A DNA stretch of 64,000 bases from Puia dinghuensis (lineage in GTDB: Bacteria; Bacteroidota; Bacteroidia; Chitinophagales; Chitinophagaceae): assembly GCF_014642875.1 (NCBI RefSeq), contig NZ_BMJC01000008.1, positions 62,001 through 126,000 of the forward strand, written 5' to 3'. The position numbers and the translations under genes were made by a program. Position 1 is the stretch's first letter; every line of letters starts with the position of its first letter. Below the pieces are notes generated by a model, which worked only from the letters and a program-made list of their open reading frames with translations, was not told the origin of the DNA and ran no database searches. Below, piece after piece: positions 18,479 to 24,971 of this stretch.

Positions 18479-19672
18479 TTAGCCGCCGGCTTCGCAGCGG
18501 GGCGCTTTGGCCGGGCGGCGGAGGAAAAGGCGCCGGGGGAAGCCGTTGAGCTTGCGCGGGGATTGTACCAGGACGATGCCGAGCAGTACGAGGACGAGCG
18601 CCAACAGCTGGGGGATGCCGATGGTTTCGCCGGCGAGGAGCCAGCCGGCGATGACGGCGACGACGGGGTTGACATAGGTATGTGTGCTGACGATGGCGGG
18701 GGGCTGGACTTTCATGAGCCACATAAAGGCGGTGAAGGCGATGAAGGTGCCGAAGATGACGAGATAGGCGAGGCCGATGTAGGCGGCGCCGGGTACGGCG
18801 CCGGGATGGAAGGTCTGCCACTGGCCACTCATGATGGCGATGAAGAGGCTGGCGGCCGCGGCGGCGAGGTGCTGGATGGCCATGCCTACGATGGGGGAGG
18901 TGGGGGCTGCTTCGGCGGGGGCCTGCGCGGCGGGGGCTGCTGCCACTTCGGGGGAGGCTGCGTTAGGGATCGAAGCGGATAGCCCGGAGCCCGAGCGGGT
19001 GACCGAGCCCGTAGGGCGAAGGTCGAGGGAGGGCGAGGACTTGAAGCGGAGAGCCCGACCCGAAGGGGAACGCCCTGGTTCGGATGCTTCGGATTCGACG
19101 GTTGTTGCGGATGCGGCGGGTGCGACGGTGGCTTTGCGTGCATAGAGGGTGCCTGCGACCCAGAACAGGGTGCTGATGAAGACGAGAATGGAGCCTTTGA
19201 GGACGTCGCTGCTTCCCGGGGCGTCGCTGCTGCCGGTGTAATGCGAGAACAAAAAGATGCCCGCGAAGCCGAGGGCGATGCCCAATAGCGTGGTGGCGTT
19301 GTAGGCCCGGCGGTTGGTGCGATCGGCAAATAAAAACAGGATAGGCTCGGTGGCGATGATGACGGCAGTGGCGCCGGAGTTGATGTATTGCTCACCCGTG
19401 ACGACGAGACCCGTTCCACCAACGAGCATGAGCAGTCCGCTGATGGCGAAGATGCGGACGTTTTTGGCGCTGGGGAGGGCCAGTCCCTTGATGGCGATCA
19501 GGGCGAACAGTCCAACAGTGGCCAGGCCATAGCGGAGGGTCGAGAGGACGAAGGGTTTGAGCCCCAGCAGGCCAAAGCGCATGGCGAGATAGGTGGTGCC
19601 CCAGATGATGTAGACGGCCGTGAAGGCGAGGATGAGGAGGAGGCCCGAGGGGCGGGAGGTTGTGTTCTTCAT
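18479..19672 (-). CDS. EamA/RhaT-type drug-metabolite exporter with in-frame insert
   Basis: Ten-helix inner-membrane exporter of the EamA family: first EamA repeat from AVYIIWGTTYLAMRFGL to WVAGTLYARK, second from GMAIQHLAAAAASLFIAI to GIPQLLALVLVLLGIVLV. The protein is 397 residues, against about 300 for the family. The surplus is a Pro/Ser/Ala-rich loop at residues about 177-257 between the two halves, part of which is encoded by a family A repeat (18960-19075), plus an Arg-rich tail. The gene is divergent from a MocR-type regulator, which probably controls it; this pairing is usual. The substrate may be an amino acid or amine (inference from the MocR partner). Confidence 0.85.
   Translation of the reverse strand: MKNTTSRPSGLLLILAFTAVYIIWGTTYLAMRFGLLGLKPFVLSTLRYGLATVGLFALIAIKGLALPSAKNVRIFAISGLLMLVGGTGLVVTGEQYINSGATAVIIATEPILFLFADRTNRRAYNATTLLGIALGFAGIFLFSHYTGSSDAPGSSDVLKGSILVFISTLFWVAGTLYARKATVAPAASATTVESEASEPGRSPSGRALRFKSSPSLDLRPTGSVTRSGSGLSASIPNAASPEVAAAPAAQAPAEAAPTSPIVGMAIQHLAAAAASLFIAIMSGQWQTFHPGAVPGAAYIGLAYLVIFGTFIAFTAFMWLMKVQPPAIVSTHTYVNPVVAVIAGWLLAGETIGIPQLLALVLVLLGIVLVQSPRKLNGFPRRLFLRRPAKAPRCEAGG
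18960..19075. repeat. Family A palindromic repeat inside the EamA gene
   Basis: Begins GCGTTAGGGATCGAAGCGG and ends GGGGAACGCCC. It closely matches the intergenic copy at 29792-29895 in order: AGCCCGGAGCCCGAGC, GAGGGCGAGGACTTG, AGCCCGACCCGA. It keeps the EamA reading frame open. Confidence 0.8.
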
Positions 19673-19740
19673 AATCGTTCCAATTTTGATGATCGTGCCA
19701 ATTATTGTAGCAAATTTACCCTGGGTTTGAGGTATATTTA

Positions 19741-19771
19741 TAGTCCAGAAAGTATAAACCAGCTAGTCCAG
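19741..19771. promoter_or_regulatory. Candidate MocR operator (direct repeats)
   Basis: TAGTCCAG occurs twice in the same orientation (19741-19748 and 19764-19771), 23 bases apart, in the spacer between the divergent EamA and MocR genes. MocR-type regulators commonly bind spaced direct repeats in the shared promoter. Not experimentally supported here. Confidence 0.4.
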
Positions 19772-19798
19772 GGCCGTGAAGGCCGGGCACATATCAAT

Positions 19799-21478
19799 AT
19801 GATCGTTATTCAAAATCTCGTGGTGATAGATAAGAGCCGTTCGGAACCAGTGTATCAACAGTTAGCCAATGGTATTGTGAGTCTTATACGGCAGGGCCAT
19901 CTGAAGCCGGGGGCCGCATTGCCCAGCAGCCGCAAGTTGGCGGAGACTTTCGATATCCATCGCAAAACGGTGGTGGCGGCCTTTGACGAATTGCAGGCCC
20001 AGGGTTGGGCGGAATCGCTCCCGCGGCGGGGGCTGTTTGTCGCTACGCAGTTGCCGGTGATGCGGCCGCAGCGGTTGGCGGACGGCGGATCGGCCCGTGG
20101 CGCCGGGGACGCGCCTGCGGGGCTGGGGGCAGCGAGAAGCGGAGGGCCTGGTGCGGATGGGTCGGGGGCCGGTGCCGGTTCGCGGGGCGGTGTCGGAGCG
20201 GGGACCGGCGTTGGAGAGGACGGCGCGGGACCGGATGCGGGCTATGGAGTTGGGGTCGGGACGGGCATCAAGGGCAGCCTGATCGTTGCGCCGGCAAGGC
20301 CGGTAATGGTCTACCCTGCGAAAACGGATTTTCCGGTGGAGACTACGATATTCAAATACGATCGCCTTTTCGTACCAAAGACCGAAAGGCTTCACTTTTC
20401 GGAAGGTCTGCCCGATACGCGGCTGGCGCCGGTGGACATGCTCATCCGGGAATACCGCCGGTTTGGGAACTACCGCTTTACGGCGAGATTTCTAAGCTAC
20501 GGTCCCGAACAGGGTTCGGTGAACCTGCGCAACGAGCTGGCGCGATTCCTGAATGTTACGCGGGGACTGACGGTGGCGCCGCCGAATATCCTCATCACAA
20601 AGGGGGCGCAGATGGGGATGTATTTGTTGAGCCAGCTGCTGGTGAAGAAGGGTGACGTGGTGGTTGTGAGCGAGCCGGGCTATGTGGGGGCTTCCGAGGT
20701 GTTTCGGGCGGCGGGTGCGGAGGTTTGCCCGTTGACTGTGGACGCAGACGGGTTGGACATCGATGCGGTGGAGAAGTTGTGCCGCCGCAAGAAGATCAGG
20801 ATGGTCTATGTGATACCGCATCATCATATGCCTACTGCCGTGACGCTCTGCGCTGATAGAAGACAACAGTTGCTGGCGCTGGCAAAACGATATTCCTTCG
20901 CAATCCTCGAAGACGACTACGATTTCGATTTTCAATATGACACGAACCCCATCCTGCCGCTGGCGAGCATCGACACCTGCGGCAATGTGATCTATATCGG
21001 CAGTTTTTCCAAGACGATAGCGCCGGCGATCCGCATCGGGTTTTTGATTGCGCCGGTGAACCTGATCGAGCAGGCGACGCGGTTGCGCCGATTGGTCGAC
21101 CGGCAGGGGGAGTTGCTGATGGAGGAGGCAATGGCCAACCTGTTGCGCAACGGGGATATCGACCGGCATTTGAAGAAGGCGAATAAGATCTACCACGAAC
21201 GGCGCGACCGGTTGTGCGGGTTGTTGCGATCGGAGCTGGCGGGACGGGTGGAGTTTTGTGTGCCTAGTGGCGGGTTTGCTATCTGGACGAAGTTCAATGG
21301 GATGGAGGTGCGGGAGATTGCGGCGGCGGCGTCGCGGCAGGGGCTTAGTATGAGCAATGGGGAGGATTATTGGCACGGTCAGCTGCGGCGGGAGAATGCA
21401 GTACGGCTGGGTTTCGCCTCGATGAATGAGAAGGAGATGGTGGAGGCGGTGGGAATATTGAAACGGGTGATGAAGTAG
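19799..21478 (+). CDS. MocR/PdxR-type GntR regulator with aminotransferase domain
   Basis: Cytoplasmic regulator, 559 residues. A GntR winged helix lies at residues about 10-85 (PVYQQLANGIVSLIRQGHLK; LPSSRKLAETFDIHRKTVVA). A Gly/Ala-rich linker of about 60 residues (about 99-160) follows, then a class I PLP aminotransferase domain with the PLP lysine in GSFSKTIAP (about residue 403) and DYDFDFQYD. Members sense amino acids or pyridoxal phosphate. The ATG at 19799 is chosen because the helix-turn-helix begins just after it and upstream sequence is the shared promoter. Divergent from the EamA exporter. Confidence 0.88.
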   Translation: MIVIQNLVVIDKSRSEPVYQQLANGIVSLIRQGHLKPGAALPSSRKLAETFDIHRKTVVAAFDELQAQGWAESLPRRGLFVATQLPVMRPQRLADGGSARGAGDAPAGLGAARSGGPGADGSGAGAGSRGGVGAGTGVGEDGAGPDAGYGVGVGTGIKGSLIVAPARPVMVYPAKTDFPVETTIFKYDRLFVPKTERLHFSEGLPDTRLAPVDMLIREYRRFGNYRFTARFLSYGPEQGSVNLRNELARFLNVTRGLTVAPPNILITKGAQMGMYLLSQLLVKKGDVVVVSEPGYVGASEVFRAAGAEVCPLTVDADGLDIDAVEKLCRRKKIRMVYVIPHHHMPTAVTLCADRRQQLLALAKRYSFAILEDDYDFDFQYDTNPILPLASIDTCGNVIYIGSFSKTIAPAIRIGFLIAPVNLIEQATRLRRLVDRQGELLMEEAMANLLRNGDIDRHLKKANKIYHERRDRLCGLLRSELAGRVEFCVPSGGFAIWTKFNGMEVREIAAAASRQGLSMSNGEDYWHGQLRRENAVRLGFASMNEKEMVEAVGILKRVMK

Positions 21479-21496
21479 GGGTGCGGTTTCGCCCGC

Positions 21497-21600
21497 CGCG
21501 GGTGCTTGAGGCTACGGCGGGTTTCCCGGAGTCGGGTGCCTGAGGCTACAGCGGGTGAGGGTGGGTGTTGGAGGCTGCGGGAGCCGGACTCGGGGCTGCT
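21497..21600. repeat. Degenerate GC-rich tandem repeat
   Basis: GGGTGCTTGAGGCTACGGCG recurs as GGGTGCCTGAGGCTACAGCG and again as a shorter GTGTTGGAGGCTGCGGG. It fills the gap between the convergent MocR and small exported-protein genes. Confidence 0.55.
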
Positions 21601-21632
21601 GATGGCGGAGGCTGCGGGTTTGCCGGCACCGC

Positions 21633-21956
21633 TTATTGTCCGCTGGCGGGTTTGGTGCCCGAGCCGCCCATGTCTTTGAGTTTGCGGATGCGGCCGTCCA
21701 TCGTCATATATTCTCCTTCCTGGAGTTGCCGCTTGTGGCCGTCACGGTCGTCGATGCTGCCGTCGGGATGGATGGTGGTGCCGTTGACGAGGATGATATC
21801 CTGTTTTACATCTTGTTTTTTACCATTGACCATTTCGGAGAGTTTACCGCCTTTCATCATGATATAGACTCTGGGTGTGTTTTGGGCGGTGGTGGTGTTT
21901 GGGGCGGCCAAAAAGGTGAAGGTCGCCAGGGCAAGGAGAAGGGTGAGCTTGTACAT
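21633..21956 (-). CDS. Small exported protein (DUF6799-like)
   Basis: 107 residues with a signal peptide (LTLLLALATFTFLAAPNTTTAQ). The mature part carries two copies of a short beta motif: VYIMMKGGKLSEMVNGK and YMTMDGRIRKLKDMGG, with GTTIHPDGSIDDRDGHKR between. I recall this layout as DUF6799, named from memory. Function unknown, probably periplasmic. Ends in a Ser/Gly/Pro tail. Confidence 0.65.
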   Translation of the reverse strand: MYKLTLLLALATFTFLAAPNTTTAQNTPRVYIMMKGGKLSEMVNGKKQDVKQDIILVNGTTIHPDGSIDDRDGHKRQLQEGEYMTMDGRIRKLKDMGGSGTKPASGQ

Positions 21957-22053
21957 GGTGGTGCTTTTAATGGCGTATATGCAAAAATTGCGCCGGATGA
22001 GGGGTCGCCGGGGGCAGGTTTTGAGGGGCGGGTGGAGCGGGCGGATATTTTTA

Positions 22054-22114
22054 GGGGGCGGGCATTTTTTGGGGCGGGGTGGATGCGAGGGTTTTTTGGG
22101 GACGGGGTGGGGGG
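22054..22114 (+). other. G-run cluster with G-quadruplex potential
   Basis: The plus strand carries GGGGG C GGG, GGGG C GGGG and then GGG-N6-GGGG-N2-GGGG-N1-GGGGGG at 22089-22114, which fits a four-run quadruplex pattern. It lies just beyond the 3' end of the toxin candidate. Confidence 0.45.
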
Positions 22115-22122
22115 CATAAGGG

Positions 22123-22569
22123 CTATTGTGATAAAATGCGGCGATATTTTCTTTTGACAGTGGTCGAGTTAGCGAAACAGTGGGTAACGTTTTTCAATTC
22201 TTCCTTTGTAAGCTCACCGATGATCTCATAATCTACACCTTCGATCTGATAATTCGCTTCCAGGACGCTTACTTCGAAGTCATTAAGCCAGTTTCCATAC
22301 AGCATAGTGTGAAAAGGGAAAGCCCATCCCGATGTGGTGATTGGCCTGTGTGGTTCAAAAATATAGCAATTGATGCAGGCCTCCGGAATTTCAAGGCAAC
22401 CATGGTTCAGGGACTGAGTGGAGGGAAGGTGGTTCACACTCGAAGGAAGGCTGGCCAGGATGGCATTATCACCGATAACTTTGAGAACTAAAAAATATTT
22501 TGGCTTTGGTTGACTGCCGTCTTTAAAATGAAAAGGATCGAAATAGATAAGTTTTCCGGGCGAGTACAC
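22123..22569 (-). CDS. Putative toxin of a Panacea toxin-antitoxin pair
   Basis: 148 residues, cytoplasmic, no membrane segment. It begins GKLIYFDPFHFKDGSQPKPK and YFLVLKVIGDNAILASLPSS, reminiscent of the small beta-barrel start of MazF/PemK or ToxN-type proteins (similarity judged by eye only). It has several Cys/His (HGCLEIPEACINCYIF), which might bind metal. It is encoded 2 bases after the Panacea-domain gene, the usual antitoxin-then-toxin order. Panacea antitoxins are known to neutralise many unrelated toxin folds. I do not recognise a named toxin family, so the toxin role is inferred from the partner. Confidence 0.55.
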   Translation of the reverse strand: MYSPGKLIYFDPFHFKDGSQPKPKYFLVLKVIGDNAILASLPSSVNHLPSTQSLNHGCLEIPEACINCYIFEPHRPITTSGWAFPFHTMLYGNWLNDFEVSVLEANYQIEGVDYEIIGELTKEELKNVTHCFANSTTVKRKYRRILSQ

Positions 22570-22571
22570 GA

Positions 22572-23177
22572 TCAGGATTTTAAGCTCTTGGAAAATGCTA
22601 TGAACTCTTTATGATTCCTATAAAGCGCGAGTTTCTCTTCATCATCTTCGATGATCTCGTGAAGAGGAATTTCGATGTTGGTAGTCGTCATCTGCCCTTT
22701 TTCCAACAGATGGAGAACGTCATTCTTAAGTGCTGTCCTATACCATATGGAATCACTGCGATGGGTGAAATTGATCAATTCATTTGCTGTGCAATACAAG
22801 AATCGTTTGGATATCTCTTCCAGGAGTTCTACTTCCTTATCATTGAATTCGTCGTCTGAAAATTCCTTTTTTGCCTGAATATATACATTGCCGTTGACAA
22901 CCTGTCGTGTAATATATGGAGCTAACAGGTCGGGCTCCTCGGAGAGTTCGACGAAGAGGTCCTTGGAAACCGGGCCAAGCTTCCATACGTCGAAACGCAG
23001 GTCGAAAAAAGGAATGCCATACTTCTTCACTGCGATCTCCTCGATGATGAAGACTAATTTGAGCAGATGGGTTTTTGAGACCGGTTCTCCCACCGACTGC
23101 ATCTTTTCGCAGAGGTAGATCAAGGCGTTGCCTAGCTTGTCGATCTGGTTCTTCGTATAGATTTCGCCTGACTGCAT
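22572..23177 (-). CDS. Panacea/SocA-type (DUF4065) antitoxin
   Basis: 201 residues. The core fits the Panacea (DUF4065, SocA-like) domain: NALIYLCEKM, KTHLLKLVFIIEEIAVKKYG, FDVWKLGPVSKDLF, then the C-terminal helix region ELINFTHRSDSIWYR. These domains serve as antitoxins or proteolytic adaptors. It is followed after 2 bases by the putative toxin gene, forming a two-gene operon. The segment is AT-richer than its surroundings, which fits a mobile module. Confidence 0.8.
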   Translation of the reverse strand: MQSGEIYTKNQIDKLGNALIYLCEKMQSVGEPVSKTHLLKLVFIIEEIAVKKYGIPFFDLRFDVWKLGPVSKDLFVELSEEPDLLAPYITRQVVNGNVYIQAKKEFSDDEFNDKEVELLEEISKRFLYCTANELINFTHRSDSIWYRTALKNDVLHLLEKGQMTTTNIEIPLHEIIEDDEEKLALYRNHKEFIAFSKSLKS

Positions 23178-23414
23178 GTCCTAAATTTAAAATAATATTG
23201 TAAAAGTAAGAAATTTAGCCGATTTTGCTATTGTTGTTAGCATTTCTGCCAAATTATAGGGCAAGGCGGAAGGCAGAGACTATTCGTATAACGGGAAGGG
23301 GTGCGGGTTGCGCGGAGAGCGGACGGGCAGTTTTTTGGGGTGGGGACGCGACGCATGCATTAATTTCTTAATTTATAGGTGGAACCGGGCTGAAAAATCC
23401 CCGGTCTTGTCGAT

Positions 23415-24686
23415 ATGGAAGCACCCTCTACCCAAACTGCGGCGGCTGAGTTATCTGCAGCAGCTGCCCCGACTGCGACTACAGCGGCTGCTCAACCTGC
23501 AGCGGCTGCTCAGAATGCGACTGCAACGGCTGCTCAGACTGCGGCTGCCCGGACTGCAGCGGCGGTTACCATCACCATCCGGCCTTTGCTCGAGGCGGAT
23601 CTCGCGGAGGCGGATCGCATTATGCGGCTGGCCTTCGGCACTTTTTTGAAATTGCCGGACCCGATGACTTTTATGGGTGACGCCAATTACGTGCATACGC
23701 GGTGGCGAGCGGATCCCAGCGCGGCGTTTGCCGCTGAACGAGAGGGACAACTTGTGGGATCGGTGTTTGCGACATGCTGGGGGAGTGTGGGTTTTTTCGG
23801 TCCGCTAACGGTTCATCCGGATCTATGGGACAAGGGAGTGGCCTCGTTACTGCTGGCGCCGGTGATGGAATGCTTCGATCGCTGGAAGATCAGACATGCG
23901 GGGCTGGTGACGTTTGCGGAGAGTTCGAAGCATATGGGGCTATATCGGAAATTCGGGTTTTGGCCGCGGTTTCTCACCGGGCTTATGGGCAAGGAGGTAG
24001 GTCCGGCGGAGGATGCTGCGGGTGGAGGAACGGGGACGCGGGGAGGAATGGTAGTTGCGGGACCCTCGGCGGCGACCGGGGCGGAGGATGGTACGCGGGG
24101 TGAAGCGGCTGGCCGATCGATGGCGGGTGGAGGAACGGGGGCGCGGGGTGAAGGGCTTGGGCGGTCGGGAGTGCGGGGTGGAGGAAATGGGGTGCGTGGC
24201 GGGTGGACGCGGTTCTCAGATGTACCGGCGGGGGAGCGCGAGGCGATGTTATCGCTTTGCAGCGGGTTGACGGACAGCATCTATGAAGGGCTGGACCTGG
24301 AGCGCGAGATCCGGGCCGTGGCAGATCAGCGCTTAGGCGATACCGTGTTACTATGGGATGGCGACACCCTGGCGGGTTTGGCGGTGTGCCACTGCGGCGC
24401 TGGATCGGAAGCGGGTAGTGGAACCTGTTATATCAAGGCCGGCGGAGTGCGGCCGGGCGCCAATGCGGGGGCGGACTTCCGGCTGCTGCTGGGGGCGGTA
24501 GAAGAGCTGGCGGTGCAGGAGGGGCTGACGAAGGTTCTCGGCGGGGCGAATACGGGCCGCAAGGAAGCGTATGAGGCGATGGTCGAATGCGGCTATCGCA
24601 CCAACCTGCACATGATCATTATGGAGAAGCCGAATGAGGCGGGGTATAACAATCCGGGGGTTTATTTTATCGATGATTGGCGGTAG
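23415..24686 (+). CDS. Two-domain GNAT N-acetyltransferase with low-complexity inserts
   Basis: 423 residues. An Ala/Thr/Gln-rich head (residues about 1-50) is encoded by a degenerate repeat. A GNAT domain follows at about 52-195, with the acetyl-CoA-binding region GPLTVHPDLWDKGVASLLL and the family ending YRKFGFWPRFLT. A Gly/Arg/Ala-rich linker (about 197-263) leads to a second, diverged GNAT domain at about 264-423 (DTVLLWDGDTLAGLAVCHCG; CYIKAGGVRPG). Both added segments look like repeat expansions. The acceptor substrate is unknown. The start at 23415 places the low-complexity head in the protein; a shorter product cannot be excluded. Confidence 0.75.
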   Translation: MEAPSTQTAAAELSAAAAPTATTAAAQPAAAAQNATATAAQTAAARTAAAVTITIRPLLEADLAEADRIMRLAFGTFLKLPDPMTFMGDANYVHTRWRADPSAAFAAEREGQLVGSVFATCWGSVGFFGPLTVHPDLWDKGVASLLLAPVMECFDRWKIRHAGLVTFAESSKHMGLYRKFGFWPRFLTGLMGKEVGPAEDAAGGGTGTRGGMVVAGPSAATGAEDGTRGEAAGRSMAGGGTGARGEGLGRSGVRGGGNGVRGGWTRFSDVPAGEREAMLSLCSGLTDSIYEGLDLEREIRAVADQRLGDTVLLWDGDTLAGLAVCHCGAGSEAGSGTCYIKAGGVRPGANAGADFRLLLGAVEELAVQEGLTKVLGGANTGRKEAYEAMVECGYRTNLHMIIMEKPNEAGYNNPGVYFIDDWR

Positions 24687-24758
24687 GCCTGATGGTGCGG
24701 GTCGAGGGACGGCGAGAGGTCTATTCGATGGACGGTGAGGCGACCTTCTAAAAATTTA

Positions 24759-24789
24759 TTTGTCTACTAATTTGGTAGACTAATAAATG
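24759..24789 (+). promoter_or_regulatory. GTCTAC palindrome upstream of the SusC-sulfatase operon
   Basis: TTTG at 24759-24762 is a plausible -33 element. The inverted repeat GTCTAC/GTAGAC with a 7-base spacer spans 24762-24780, and a weak -7-like TAATAAATG follows at 24781. The same motif lies in the sulfite reductase promoter (16029-16047). One half-site, ATTAGTAGAC, also occurs at 35529-35538 before the MarR gene. Confidence 0.55.
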
Positions 24790-24822
24790 TTTCTAATCTT
24801 TGTTGGGAATTAACTTATCATT

Positions 24823-24921
24823 ATGCAACCGACGACTGCGAGGTATTCCGCTGCCAGGCGGGGTTATGAGGAATTGTATACGGTGATCTTGAAGAAGATT
24901 GCGTGTTGTTGCGGGTGTTAG
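24823..24921 (+). CDS. Cys-rich leader peptide (possible attenuator)
   Basis: A 32-codon frame, ATG 24823 to TAG 24921, lies between the promoter palindrome and the SusC start, 50 bases upstream of the latter. The peptide is basic and ends KKIACCCGC, with four Cys in its last five residues; the codons are TGT TGT TGC GGG TGT. Short frames with terminal Cys runs are known cysteine-sensing attenuators in actinobacteria. A like role here, in front of a sulfate-ester scavenging operon, is inference. I see no clear terminator hairpin after it, so coupling might act through ribosome stalling on the SusC ribosome-binding site. Confidence 0.5.
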   Translation: MQPTTARYSAARRGYEELYTVILKKIACCCGC

Positions 24922-24971
24922 ATCTTGGCGCGGGCAGTTTTTCCATTCATTTATTGACAAAAAATTATTGC

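Noticed and set aside
20492-21376. 294-codon minus-strand frame opposite MocR
   Set aside because: Antisense shadow of the aminotransferase domain.
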